From an uncultured Candidatus Melainabacteria bacterium (GTDB lineage Bacteria; Cyanobacteriota; Vampirovibrionia; Gastranaerophilales; Gastranaerophilaceae): DNA of 64,000 nucleotides. The stretch covers positions 186,001 through 250,000 of the forward strand of contig CAKUZB010000001.1 in the NCBI GenBank assembly GCA_934717745.1. The letters run 5' to 3'. The notes below the pieces were generated by a model, which was not told the DNA's origin, searched no databases, and was given only the letters and a program-made list of their open reading frames with translations. This document shows positions 32,991-41,556 of this stretch, piece by piece (within the stretch, counting starts at the first letter, position 1; every line of letters starts with the position of its first letter). A program made the position numbers and the translations under genes.

Positions 32991-33002
32991 AACATTTTCC
33001 TT

Positions 33003-33530
33003 TTATACTTTGTATGCTCTAAGCAAAGCACATAGTGTTTTTGAATCGTTTATTTCACCATTTTTAATCATGTTGAATACATCGTCAAGTTTGTGTTCGT
33101 ATGCTTGAATAATTTCACCCTCGTCTGGGTGAGGCTTTGTGAAAGTCATATCTTTTGCGTAATACAAATATAATTTTTCATCGCAAATTCCGGGAGTTGT
33201 AAAAATATAGCCTAAAGATTTCCATGTTTTTGCTACATAACCTGTTTCTTCTTCAAGTTCTCTTTTTGCCGCATCATCAGGGTTTTCTCCATATTCTAAT
33301 TTACCCGCAGGAAGTTCAATAGAAACGGATTTTAGTGGATAGCGGAATTGTTTTACAAGTAAAATTGTGTCTTTGTCTTTTTCCGCAACAATAACAACTC
33401 CACCGGGGTGTCTTATAACTTCTCTGAAACTTTTGTGTCCGTCAGAAGTTTCAATATCATCGTAATCAACGAAAACCACTTTTCCGTTATAAACTCTTTT
33501 TGTTGATAAAGTTTTTTCTGTAAATTCCAT
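33003..33530 (-). CDS. Nudix hydrolase (ADP-ribose pyrophosphatase-like)
   Basis: About 175 aa. Nudix box GKLEYGENPDDAAKRELEEE, then TGY, fits GX5EX7REUXEEXGU. The N-terminal strand region 'VVFVDYDDIETSDGHKSFRE' and 'TTPGICDEKLYLYYAKDM' put it near ADP-ribose pyrophosphatases (NudF/YqkG), which hydrolyse ADP-ribose to AMP and ribose-5-phosphate. ATG at 33530 has a strong AGAGGA site; the frame extends to 33551 inside the upstream stop region, which is less likely. Second housekeeping enzyme of the operon. Confidence 0.93.
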   Translation of the reverse strand: MEFTEKTLSTKRVYNGKVVFVDYDDIETSDGHKSFREVIRHPGGVVIVAEKDKDTILLVKQFRYPLKSVSIELPAGKLEYGENPDDAAKRELEEETGYVAKTWKSLGYIFTTPGICDEKLYLYYAKDMTFTKPHPDEGEIIQAYEHKLDDVFNMIKNGEINDSKTLCALLRAYKV

Positions 33531-33540
33531 ATATATTCCT

Positions 33541-34710
33541 CTATAATGCAAGTATTATTGATTTTATATCTTCGTTTGAAATGTTTTGCAGTGCTAAATC
33601 TTTATCCTCTTGAGTTAGGCTGTTAAAAGATTTTAGCGTTTCTAAAGTTTTTAAAATTACGGTTTGATTTTGTGAGTTCAAAAGAGGTTTTAAAAGTTCA
33701 GGATTTTTTATTAATTCAATCGCTGAAAATACAAAATCGCTGTTTTCGTCTAATTCTTCGATAATAAAATTGTCCAAATTATCGTTAATATTTGAGTTTA
33801 GCAACTTTTTAATTTCATTTACTTCTTCTTTTGTTTTTTTATCCTCGTCAAACAAATATTCATCGTTTTCAGTTAACAAATTGAATTTGTTTTTAGCATT
33901 CAATAAAATTATCGCATTCTGTGGTGAAGGTTCTGAAAAAATTAATTTTTCTAAAACTTCATACATTTGAAATGAAAAAATGTTTGAAACGGGGACAAGT
34001 TCGCCAAGTCCTTGAATTATATTGTTAATCGCAAGTAGTGTGTTTTCGTGATGTTCATTGTTCAATAAATCAAGAAAACTTACCATATAACCAATTTCGC
34101 AAGCAATATATTCGGAAATTGAAGAATTTTTCATCACTTCAAAAATGTTGTTTAATGCGTTTTTTTCTCCGTAAGCAGAAATGAATTTTACCGCAGATAA
34201 AACTTCAAAGTCGTCGTTTGATTGAAGTTTTTCCAGTGCAGAGTCAATGCTTGAACGTTCGTTCATTGTTGCCAGTGCAGAAGCACAGTTTAGAGCAAGT
34301 GGTTCAAATTCTGAATACGCCTGTTTTTTTAAATCTTCTATCGCTAGATCGCTTTGATTAAAGCAAAAATATTTTGCACAGTAGGTTTTTTCCTCGTTAG
34401 TGCCATCTTTTAACTTATCAAGCATTGTTTGGCATGTGTTTTCATTGCCATATTTTGCTAAAGTTTTTGCAATAAATTCATCATAAGAAGGTGAATAAAA
34501 TTTTATAAATTCTAATAAATTTTTATAATTATCTTTGTTACATGCATTCATTAAACGTTTTGAAACATTTTGTTTAATAAAATCAAACAGAAAATCGTCT
34601 TTTGAAACAAGTTCTTCAAAAGATTTTACGTCAATGTCGTTTATGATATGTGCCGCAGCCTGCTCATAATCATTTTGATTTTTGCCGGTAAGTTTTTTAA
34701 TCCAGTCCAT
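33541..34710 (-). CDS. Helical-repeat (HEAT-like) protein, function unknown
   Basis: 389 aa, acidic, entirely alpha-helical in appearance, with repeated pairs of helices of 30-40 residues ('PLALNCASALATMNERSSID', 'DFEVLSAVKFISAYGEKNAL', 'NQTVILKTLETLKSFNSLTQ'), which recalls HEAT or Armadillo-type solenoids. No signal peptide, membrane segment or catalytic motif. It could be a protein-protein scaffold. It starts two bases after the stop of the DprA-like gene and ends ten bases before the nudix start, so it is firmly inside the operon. Not identified with any named family. Confidence 0.65.
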   Translation of the reverse strand: MDWIKKLTGKNQNDYEQAAAHIINDIDVKSFEELVSKDDFLFDFIKQNVSKRLMNACNKDNYKNLLEFIKFYSPSYDEFIAKTLAKYGNENTCQTMLDKLKDGTNEEKTYCAKYFCFNQSDLAIEDLKKQAYSEFEPLALNCASALATMNERSSIDSALEKLQSNDDFEVLSAVKFISAYGEKNALNNIFEVMKNSSISEYIACEIGYMVSFLDLLNNEHHENTLLAINNIIQGLGELVPVSNIFSFQMYEVLEKLIFSEPSPQNAIILLNAKNKFNLLTENDEYLFDEDKKTKEEVNEIKKLLNSNINDNLDNFIIEELDENSDFVFSAIELIKNPELLKPLLNSQNQTVILKTLETLKSFNSLTQEDKDLALQNISNEDIKSIILAL

Positions 34711-34712
34711 TA

Positions 34713-35303
34713 TTAATCAAGATAGAAAGCAGTGATAACTTTATGACCTTCTTCTGCATATTCAATTGCTCCATGTAAAGTTTTACTTGTGTGAGATAAG
34801 AAACAGATTAATTGGTTGCAATCGTCAATAATTTCTCTGTTGCAAACTCTTGATGCGTCAGCAAGTGTCATCATTGCTCTGTCAGGGTGTTCTACGATGT
34901 TTGGAACACCAATCAATTGATCTTGAACGTCAGATGGTTGTTGTCCAATAGTTTGAGGTAAAATAACTTTTAATTTATCAGGATTTGCTTTCATCGCACC
35001 ACGAATAGTTGCGGCATTTGTACCTGAAGAACCTCCTGATGTGATAATTGTATTGCCTTGTTGAGCCAATGCTGTAACAAGTGTTTCAATAATTTGTTGG
35101 TGGGTAATTGCCAAGTTTCTGCTGCCAATAACTGCAATTCTTTTAGCAGATTGTTGAATTGTTGCTAATTCCATAGCCAATTCATCGACGGTATTAGGTG
35201 AGTCGCTAACTGAATCTAAATCGTCTAAAGGTACCATGATTGAACCTTGTGAATTTTCTCCGTTTTCTTCGCCTAATAATTTAATTGTGTCTTTGTCTGC
35301 CAT
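34713..35303 (-). CDS. DprA-like/LOG-like Rossmann protein
   Basis: About 196 aa. After an acidic N-tail, 'AKRIAVIGSRNLAITHQQII' and 'TIITSGGSSGTNAATIRGAM' form the Rossmann phosphate loops shared by DprA/Smf and LOG/TIGR00725 proteins. Compared with true DprA (about 300 aa or more) it lacks the SAM and winged-helix parts; the short form is known from Cyanobacteria under the name DNA recombination-mediator protein A. Binding of ssDNA is therefore not certain; nucleotide binding is a fair alternative. ATG at 35303 follows GGTAGGG; the longer frame from 35321 has no such site. First gene of the operon. Confidence 0.78.
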   Translation of the reverse strand: MADKDTIKLLGEENGENSQGSIMVPLDDLDSVSDSPNTVDELAMELATIQQSAKRIAVIGSRNLAITHQQIIETLVTALAQQGNTIITSGGSSGTNAATIRGAMKANPDKLKVILPQTIGQQPSDVQDQLIGVPNIVEHPDRAMMTLADASRVCNREIIDDCNQLICFLSHTSKTLHGAIEYAEEGHKVITAFYLD

Positions 35304-35381
35304 TTTCCCTACCTTTTGCAAAATTCTGTGTTTTTTATTATAATTATATTAACATAAAAAATAATTTTGTGAATAGGGGAT

Positions 35382-37856
35382 ATGGAAAATATATTAGATA
35401 ATCTTAACGAAAGGCAAGTTGAAGCCGTTAAAACTACACGTGGCCCTCTTTTAGTGCTTGCGGGTGCAGGTTCAGGTAAGACAAAGGTTTTGACTTCTCG
35501 TATTGCTTATTTAGTTCAAAATGGTGTAAAACCCAGAGAAATTTTGGCTGTAACATTTACAAATAAAGCCGCAAAAGAAATGCGTGAACGTTTAGGCAAT
35601 ATTTTGGGTGAAAATACAGTAAAATATATGTGGGTTGGTACTTTTCACAGTATTTGCGGACGAATTTTAAGGCAAGATATTGAAAATTATAATTTTCAAT
35701 CAGGTAAAAAATTAGACCATAACTTTACTATTTACGACGATTCTGACTGTATGGCGGTGGTTAAAAATGCCATTAAAAAATTAAATCTTGATGATAAAGT
35801 TTATCAACCAAAATATGTTAGAACAATTATTTCAAATGCAAAAAACAAAATGGAAGATGCACATCGTTTTGCAACTTTTGCAAGAGATTTTAAGGCACAA
35901 AAAATTGCAAGTATTTTTGAGGAATATGAAAATACATTAAATAATAATAATGCAATCGATTTTGACGATATGCTTATGCTTACTGTAAAATTGTTTGAGC
36001 AAAATCCGGAAGTCAGGGAAAAATATTATTCTCGTTTTCAACATATTTTGGTTGACGAATTTCAAGATACAAATATTGCTCAATACAAGTTAGTTAACAT
36101 GTTATTTACAAATTTGTTAGACGAAATTCCCGCAGAACGTTCTCTTTGTATTGTTGGTGATGTTGACCAATCAATTTATAGTTGGCGTGGTGCTGATTAT
36201 AAAATTATTTTAGGGTTTCAAAAAGATTTTCTTAATACAAAAATAATTAAATTAGAGCAAAATTATCGTTCTACAGAAAACATTTTGAAAGCCGCAAATG
36301 CAATTATTGAAAACAATGAAGAACGTGTAGACAAAGTTCTTTTTTCTGAAAAAGGCGACGGGGAGAAAATTCATTATTACGAAGCCCAAGATGATTCTGA
36401 TGAGGCTAATTACATTGCAAACACAATAAAATCAACTTGCGACAATGATTACAACAAATATGCAATTTTATACAGGACAAATGCTCAATCTCGTGCAATT
36501 GAAGAAGCATGTATGGCAAATGGTATTCCATACAGAGTTTATGGAGGTATGAAGTTTTACGACCGTCAGGAAATTAAAGATGCAATTGCATATTTAAAAC
36601 TTATTTATAATCCAAATGATTCTCAAAGTTTTAAACGTATTGTGAATGTTCCAAAACGTGCAATTGGTGAAACTTCTATTCAAAATTTGCAAAAATTTGC
36701 AGATGAAAAAGATATAAGTTTAATGGAAGCAATTGAGATTATTGAAGAATCTGAATTAAATCAAAAAACTCAAACAAAATTAAAAGATTTTAAAGAGTTA
36801 ATTGATAAATTTCAAAAAGCGTACTCTGATTATAATTTAGCAGAGTTTTTAGGTTTAGTTTTAGAAAAAACCGGTTATATCAGAATGCTTCAATCTGAAA
36901 ATACTCCAGAAGACGAGGCAAGAATTGAAAACTTGCAAGAGTTAATTAATGTAGCGACAGAATTTGAACCTGAAGATTTGGATAATGTTTTAGGGGAATT
37001 TCTTTCTCAAGTTGCTTTAGTTTCAGATATTGACGGCATGGACGAGATTGCAAATAACGTAACTTTAATGACTTTGCACTCTGCAAAAGGTCTTGAGTTT
37101 CCAATTGTATTCCTTGCAGGTCTTGAAGAAGGTACTTTCCCTCATCAAAGAACATTTAACTCGGCAAGTGAAGTTGAAGAAGAACGCAGATTGATGTATG
37201 TAGGGGTTACAAGGGCAGAACAAGAGTTATATTTAACATCTGCAAAACGTCGTCAAGCTTGGGGTGAATATAAATATTACAATCCAAGTCGATTTATAGA
37301 AGAAATTCCTGCAAACTTGCTGGATTCAACAACTTCTTCCGGCACAATTACAAGTCAATCAACATTTAAGAGTGCGGTTCAAAAAATCAAAAGTACTTCA
37401 TCTTCAACTTTTGATTCTGACGGATACGTCAGACCAACAACCGGTTTTGGTGCAAATTTTGTTGCTCCGTCAAGAAAAAAATATGAAGCACCAATGTATT
37501 CCGCTGTAAAAAGAACTCCACCAAAAGCATTTATAAAAAAATCTACAATAAATAAACAAAAAGAAGAAGAAAAAATAAAAGCATTCTTTGAAGATAATAA
37601 AATTAAGAGAATGGTTGAAGAAAAACGTAAAAAAGACTTAGAACAAGCACGTTTGAAAGAAGAACAACTTAAGCAACAAGCAGAGGGTGTGCAATATTTC
37701 TTCTCAAAAGGTGAAAAAGTTTTCCATGAACATTTAGGTTTTGGTGAAATTTTAGACGTAATCGAAGTAGGCGAAAGCCTTATGTATACAATAGATTTCG
37801 GCAAAATGGGTAAAAAGGCAATGGACGCAAATTATGCTCGTTTGAAAAAAGTCTAA
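35382..37856 (+). CDS. pcrA: ATP-dependent DNA helicase PcrA/UvrD
   Basis: 824 aa superfamily 1A 3'-5' helicase for nucleotide excision and mismatch repair and for removal of RecA. Q motif at the N-terminus, Walker A 'LAGAGSGKTKVLTSRIAYL', Walker B 'ILVDEFQDTN', motif III 'VGDVDQSIYSWRGAD', motif IV 'LEQNYRSTENIL', motif V 'TLHSAKGLEFPIVFLAGLEE' and motif VI 'RRLMYVGVTRAEQELYL'. The C-terminal Tudor-like RNA-polymerase-binding domain ('FSKGEKVFHEHLGFGEILDV') is present. Longer than PcrA (about 725 aa) because of a Lys/Glu-rich insert at about 705-770. AGGGGA precedes ATG. Divergent from the DprA-like operon. Confidence 0.95.
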   Translation: MENILDNLNERQVEAVKTTRGPLLVLAGAGSGKTKVLTSRIAYLVQNGVKPREILAVTFTNKAAKEMRERLGNILGENTVKYMWVGTFHSICGRILRQDIENYNFQSGKKLDHNFTIYDDSDCMAVVKNAIKKLNLDDKVYQPKYVRTIISNAKNKMEDAHRFATFARDFKAQKIASIFEEYENTLNNNNAIDFDDMLMLTVKLFEQNPEVREKYYSRFQHILVDEFQDTNIAQYKLVNMLFTNLLDEIPAERSLCIVGDVDQSIYSWRGADYKIILGFQKDFLNTKIIKLEQNYRSTENILKAANAIIENNEERVDKVLFSEKGDGEKIHYYEAQDDSDEANYIANTIKSTCDNDYNKYAILYRTNAQSRAIEEACMANGIPYRVYGGMKFYDRQEIKDAIAYLKLIYNPNDSQSFKRIVNVPKRAIGETSIQNLQKFADEKDISLMEAIEIIEESELNQKTQTKLKDFKELIDKFQKAYSDYNLAEFLGLVLEKTGYIRMLQSENTPEDEARIENLQELINVATEFEPEDLDNVLGEFLSQVALVSDIDGMDEIANNVTLMTLHSAKGLEFPIVFLAGLEEGTFPHQRTFNSASEVEEERRLMYVGVTRAEQELYLTSAKRRQAWGEYKYYNPSRFIEEIPANLLDSTTSSGTITSQSTFKSAVQKIKSTSSSTFDSDGYVRPTTGFGANFVAPSRKKYEAPMYSAVKRTPPKAFIKKSTINKQKEEEKIKAFFEDNKIKRMVEEKRKKDLEQARLKEEQLKQQAEGVQYFFSKGEKVFHEHLGFGEILDVIEVGESLMYTIDFGKMGKKAMDANYARLKKV

Positions 37857-37905
37857 TTTTCAAAACGATTAATTTAAGCACTTAAAAAGAGGGCTGAAAC
37901 GAAGA

Positions 37906-39033
37906 TTATAAAACCATATCTTCAAAGTTCATCGTGTCATTGTAACTGAACATGTTAGTAAATTTGTAAAGTGGTTCAGGCATGAAGTATTTTGAACCAA
38001 GTTCAAGCATTGCTCTAACTGCTTCTTTACTGTTTTTAATTAAGTGGTTTGTTCTGTTAAAAGTTAAATTGTCAAAGTGGTTTGTTATATGGATAATTTG
38101 ACTTTCTTTACTAATAAAATCACCTGATTTGTTCATAGGATAACCTGAGCCGTCATTGTTTTCGTGGTGTTCAAGTGCAACCAGTGCGATATTTTCAGGT
38201 AATTTTAAATCTTCTTTAATCATTCTATAGCCAATAAGAGTATGCATTTGCATTTCTTTTTGTTCTTGTTTTGAAAGGCTTTGTTTTTTTACCAGGTCCG
38301 GATCAAGCCTTGTTTTGCCTACATCGTGCAATAAGCCGGCAAGAACAATGTCTGAAACCATTGCTTCGTTCATTTCCATTTTTTGTGCTATAAAACCTGA
38401 AAGAATTGAAACATTTAAAGCATGACATTTTTCATATTCGCCAATAAGTTTTATTTGTGAAGAATAAATAATTCTATCATTGCGATAAATAATATCTTGC
38501 AAGATTTTATCACGAATATTCAAGAATAAATTTGTAGTTTCTGCATAAGGTCTTTTGCTTATTCCTGACATAATTTCGTGGAAAAATGCTTTAAGTTTAA
38601 TTTGGTTTTGAGGATCAATTTTTGCCTTTTTATTAATTGGTCCTTTGTAATTCATAATGTTGATTTCGTCAACAATTGTATTACTTTTTAAAACTTGGTT
38701 AGGATTCATGTTGAAATCTTCAACAACTCTATCCTTTGCCTGTGCGGCTTTTGAATATTCTTCAAAAATTTTGTCTAAATCTGTTTTTGTATACTCAACT
38801 TCGTCAGTTTCTTTTTTTAGAGGAATATAATCTTTTACAACTTCGTCTTCGTCAGGAAGAATATCTAATTGTTCTTCATCATCACGGAAGATTGTTGTTA
38901 AATGTTTTAATTGCAACAATTTACCAGGAGTTAAAACTTCTCCTGCTGAGAATAATTTTTCGCCAAATTCAGAATAAACATTATATGGCAAAATTTTATA
39001 GTTGATTAATTCTTCGGTTGTTACGACTTTCAT
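37906..39033 (-). CDS. HD-GYP domain protein (putative c-di-GMP phosphodiesterase)
   Basis: 375 aa. N-terminal 150 residues are unassigned and acidic; the HD-GYP domain spans about 170-360. HD pair in 'AGLLHDVGKTRLDPDLVKK', further histidines in 'MHTLIGYRMIKED' and 'VALEHHENNDGSGYPMNKSG' (HHExxDGxGYP, the GYP motif). It should hydrolyse cyclic di-GMP, or cGAMP in some relatives. No GGDEF domain or receiver is in the same protein or beside it. No membrane segment. The N-terminal domain begins 'TTEELINYKILPYNVYSEFG', also seen in HD-GYP proteins of other bacteria. Confidence 0.92.
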   Translation of the reverse strand: MKVVTTEELINYKILPYNVYSEFGEKLFSAGEVLTPGKLLQLKHLTTIFRDDEEQLDILPDEDEVVKDYIPLKKETDEVEYTKTDLDKIFEEYSKAAQAKDRVVEDFNMNPNQVLKSNTIVDEINIMNYKGPINKKAKIDPQNQIKLKAFFHEIMSGISKRPYAETTNLFLNIRDKILQDIIYRNDRIIYSSQIKLIGEYEKCHALNVSILSGFIAQKMEMNEAMVSDIVLAGLLHDVGKTRLDPDLVKKQSLSKQEQKEMQMHTLIGYRMIKEDLKLPENIALVALEHHENNDGSGYPMNKSGDFISKESQIIHITNHFDNLTFNRTNHLIKNSKEAVRAMLELGSKYFMPEPLYKFTNMFSYNDTMNFEDMVL

Positions 39034-39079
39034 ATTATTTATTATACACGCAATTGCAAAAATAATAAAGTGTTTAAAT

Positions 39080-39107
39080 AAAAAAAAGCAATGATTAAAT
39101 CATTGCT
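39080..39107 (-). terminator. Minus-strand intrinsic terminator upstream of the HD-GYP gene
   Basis: Stem AGCAATGA (39087-39094) with TCATTGCT (39100-39107), loop TTAAA, and a T-run on the minus strand (39088-39080). It precedes the start of the HD-GYP gene (39033), so it cannot end a known gene; it would stop a minus-strand transcript arising in the 39110-39280 gap. Confidence 0.6.
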
Positions 39108-39173
39108 ATTGATTAGGGATATGTGTATCGTCGTCTCTAAGGAGTATAGTGTTATATTAGCAGTCGTTTACAA

Positions 39174-39209
39174 AAATAAAATCGTAGAAACGTATGATTT
39201 TATTTTTTT
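39174..39209 (+). terminator. Plus-strand intrinsic terminator upstream of glnA
   Basis: Thirteen-base stem (39174-39186 with 39193-39205, one G-T pair), loop GAAACG, followed by a T-run to 39209. It lies between two terminator-like hairpins and ahead of the glnA promoter; no plus-strand gene ends before it. It either insulates glnA or ends a short RNA. Confidence 0.55.
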
Positions 39210-39231
39210 ATTAAGTTTATATAAAGGCATG

Positions 39232-39260
39232 TTAAACTTATGGTAAACTTTAGGTATATT
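39232..39260 (+). promoter_or_regulatory. glnA promoter with 11-base direct repeat
   Basis: TTAAAC (39232-39237), 17-base spacer, TATATT (39255-39260); start expected near 39267, 16 bases before the glnA ATG. Two copies of TAAACTT (39233-39239 and 39244-39250) lie exactly 11 bases apart over the -35 region, as direct repeats for an activator or repressor could. A cyanobacterial NtcA site (GTA-N8-TAC) is not present. Confidence 0.45.
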
Positions 39261-39282
39261 GGATTATGAAAAGGAGATAGTC

Positions 39283-40650
39283 ATGGAAACAGAATTTAAG
39301 CATGTGCCTTTAGACGGTAAAGACATTACCGATGCAGAAATCAAAAAAATTATAAAGGATAAAAATGTAAGATTTATAGAATTACAGTTCGTTGACATTA
39401 ATGGACAAGTTAAAAGTTTAACTATTCCATCTGAACACATTGACAAAGCGTTAGAAAACGAAATGATGCTTGACGGTTCTTCAATAAAAGGTTTTAGAAG
39501 TATTGAAACTTCAGATATGTTATTTTTCCCAGATAAAAATACTTTCAAAATTTTACCTTGGAGAGAATTTGACGGAGTAAATACTGCAAGATTAATTTGT
39601 GATATTCATAATGCTGACGGAACTCCGTTTGAAGGTTGCCCTCGTTGTAACCTAAAAAGAATGATGCAGGAAGCAAAAAAACTTGGCTACTCAATGAATG
39701 TTGGACCTGAAGTTGAATTTTTCTTATTTAAACGTGATGAAGAAAACCACCCAACAAAAGAAACAATTGATAGAGCAGGTTATTATGATATTGGACCGGA
39801 CGATTTAGGCGAAGATATTCGTGCTGAAATTGCTTTAACTCTTCAAAAAATGGATTTTGATATTGAAGCATTACACCACGAAGTTGCAGATAGTCAACAC
39901 GAAATTGATTTTAAATATGCAGATATTTTAACTGCTGCTGATAATGTTGCTACTTTTAAGGTTGCAGTAAAAGCAATCGCTGCACAATATGGTTTGCATG
40001 CAACATTTATGGCTAAGCCAATTTTTGGTATTAACGGTTCAGGCATGCACTGTAATGTTTCGTTATTCAAAGATGGCAAAAATGCTTTCTATGATGAAAA
40101 AACAGAAACTCAGTTATCAGATGTTGCAATGCACTCAATCGGCGGATTGTTAAAGCATGTAAAAGGTATTACTGCTGTATGTAACCCAACAGTAAACAGT
40201 TATAAACGTTTAGTTCCGGGTTATGAAGCACCGGTTTACTTGGCATGGTCTTTGGCAAACAGAAGTGCTTTATTGAGAGTTCCTGCAAAACGTGGTAATG
40301 CAACAAGAGTTGAACTTCGTTCACCAGACCCATCGTGCAATCCATATTTAGCATTCGCAGTAATTTTAGGGGCTTGTGTCGACGGTGTTAAAAACGAAAT
40401 TAAACCTCCAAAACAAGTTGAAGCAAATATTTACGCATTATCTTCTGAAGAAAGAAAGAAAAAGAAAATTGATTCACTTCCCGGTAGTTTAGCAGAAGCA
40501 TTAATTGCTTTAGAGTCTTCAAAAGTTGCAAAAGAGGCATTAGGCGAACATGTTTATAAAGAATTCTCAGATACAAAACACAAAGAATGGGACGATTTCA
40601 GAATTGATGTTTCAAAATGGGAATTAGACAGATACTTCGAAAGAAGTTAA
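39283..40650 (+). CDS. glnA: Glutamine synthetase, type I (alpha-like)
   Basis: 455 aa dodecameric enzyme making glutamine from glutamate, ammonia and ATP. Metal and substrate motifs: 'MLDGSSIKGFRSIETSDM', 'MNVGPEVEFFLFKRDEE', 'KPIFGINGSGMHCNVSLF', 'TAVCNPTVNSYKRLVPGYEA' and 'VELRSPDPSCNPYLAFAV'. The C-terminal loop 'NIYALSSEERKKKKIDSLPG' resembles the Bacillus/Clostridium alpha form rather than the adenylylated beta form with its NLYDLPPEE sequence. This suggests feedback or repressor control. ATG at 39283 has a perfect AAGGAG site; the frame extends to a TTG at 39259 in the promoter region, which is not a credible start. Confidence 0.96.
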   Translation: METEFKHVPLDGKDITDAEIKKIIKDKNVRFIELQFVDINGQVKSLTIPSEHIDKALENEMMLDGSSIKGFRSIETSDMLFFPDKNTFKILPWREFDGVNTARLICDIHNADGTPFEGCPRCNLKRMMQEAKKLGYSMNVGPEVEFFLFKRDEENHPTKETIDRAGYYDIGPDDLGEDIRAEIALTLQKMDFDIEALHHEVADSQHEIDFKYADILTAADNVATFKVAVKAIAAQYGLHATFMAKPIFGINGSGMHCNVSLFKDGKNAFYDEKTETQLSDVAMHSIGGLLKHVKGITAVCNPTVNSYKRLVPGYEAPVYLAWSLANRSALLRVPAKRGNATRVELRSPDPSCNPYLAFAVILGACVDGVKNEIKPPKQVEANIYALSSEERKKKKIDSLPGSLAEALIALESSKVAKEALGEHVYKEFSDTKHKEWDDFRIDVSKWELDRYFERS

Positions 40651-40664
40651 TATAATATTAACAA

Positions 40665-40691
40665 AAAGGGTAGATTTAAAGTCTACCCTTT
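40665..40691 (+). terminator. Intrinsic terminator after glnA
   Basis: Ten-base stem AAAGGGTAGA (40665-40674) with TCTACCCTTT (40682-40691), loop TTTAAAG, 14 bases past the glnA stop. The T-tract after it is short (TAATTT), so read-through to the PHP gene is possible. Confidence 0.7.
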
Positions 40692-40708
40692 AATTTGAGG
40701 TTTAGGTT

Positions 40709-41497
40709 ATGTTTGCAGATTATCATTTACATACTGAAAATAGCGACGATTCGCAAGTTACTATGAATGCTTATTCAAAAGTGGCAATGGATTTAGGGTT
40801 TGACGAGATTTGTTTTACTGACCATGTCGAATATGCAGAGGCGAGCAAAATAGTAAAAGGTGAGGTTGATTATTATAAAAATTATAAAAATTTTATAGAT
40901 AATTTTGATGGAAAATTATCGGTAAAATTTGGTGCAGAATTTGGTATTCAACCTGATAATATTGATTATTTTGAAAAATATTTTGATGAAAACCCGTTTG
41001 ATTTTATTTTGCTTTCTTGCCATACAATTGACGGTCAAGGCTTGTATGACGGGAGTTTTATGAAGGGTAAAACTCAAAAAGAATATAATGAAGCATATTA
41101 TAACGAGGTTTTGGCTGTTGTTCAAAACTTTAAAAAATACTCTGTACTGGCTCATTTGGATTTGATTAGAAGATATGACAAAACTTATTATCCGTTTGAA
41201 AAAACTCGTCAAATAGTTGAAAAAATTTTGAAACAGGTTATTGCTGATGGAAAAGGCATTGAGGTAAATACATCTTGCTATCGCTATAACATTCCGGATT
41301 TAACTCCTTCTGTTGAGATTTTGAAATTATATAAGGATTTGGGTGGTGAAATTATTACGATTGGCTCGGATTCTCATGCCATTTCACACTTTGGAAACAA
41401 AATTGCCGAAACACATAAACATTTAAGGAAACTTGGTTTTAAATCGTTTTACACGTTTGATAAAATGACTCCAACTCGACATGATTTGTTTATGTAG
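40709..41497 (+). CDS. PHP-domain phosphatase, HisJ/HisK histidinol-phosphatase type
   Basis: 262 aa metal-dependent phosphoesterase. N-terminal 'FADYHLHTENSDDS' (HxH), 'EICFTDHVEYAE', 'VKFGAEFGIQPDNI', 'LLSCHTIDGQGLY', 'VLAHLDLIRRY', 'GIEVNTSCYRY' and 'ITIGSDSHAISHFGNKI' give the metal ligands of the PHP fold in the order found in HisK (histidinol phosphatase of Bacillus/Lactococcus). No other histidine gene is adjacent, so another phosphoester substrate is possible. GAGG nine bases before ATG. Ends next to the nadB promoter. Confidence 0.88.
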   Translation: MFADYHLHTENSDDSQVTMNAYSKVAMDLGFDEICFTDHVEYAEASKIVKGEVDYYKNYKNFIDNFDGKLSVKFGAEFGIQPDNIDYFEKYFDENPFDFILLSCHTIDGQGLYDGSFMKGKTQKEYNEAYYNEVLAVVQNFKKYSVLAHLDLIRRYDKTYYPFEKTRQIVEKILKQVIADGKGIEVNTSCYRYNIPDLTPSVEILKLYKDLGGEIITIGSDSHAISHFGNKIAETHKHLRKLGFKSFYTFDKMTPTRHDLFM

Positions 41498-41506
41498 TGG
41501 GAAAAC

Positions 41507-41534
41507 TTGACAATTTTGCGTTTTGGTTTAATAT
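41507..41534 (+). promoter_or_regulatory. Sigma-70-type promoter for nadB-nadC
   Basis: TTGACA (41507-41512), 16-base spacer, TAATAT (41529-41534), expected start near 41541, 16 bases before the nadB ATG at 41557. Perfect -35 hexamer. Confidence 0.6.
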
Positions 41535-41556
41535 TGTCGTTAGAAATCGGTGCATT

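Noticed and set aside
37379..37804. 141-codon open frame on the minus strand inside pcrA
   Set aside because: Lies opposite a well-supported helicase C-terminus; Ser/Phe/Lys-rich composition typical of shadows in AT-rich genes.
39232..39262. NtcA-type site at glnA
   Set aside because: GTA-N8-GTA is present instead of GTA-N8-TAC; the palindrome is missing.
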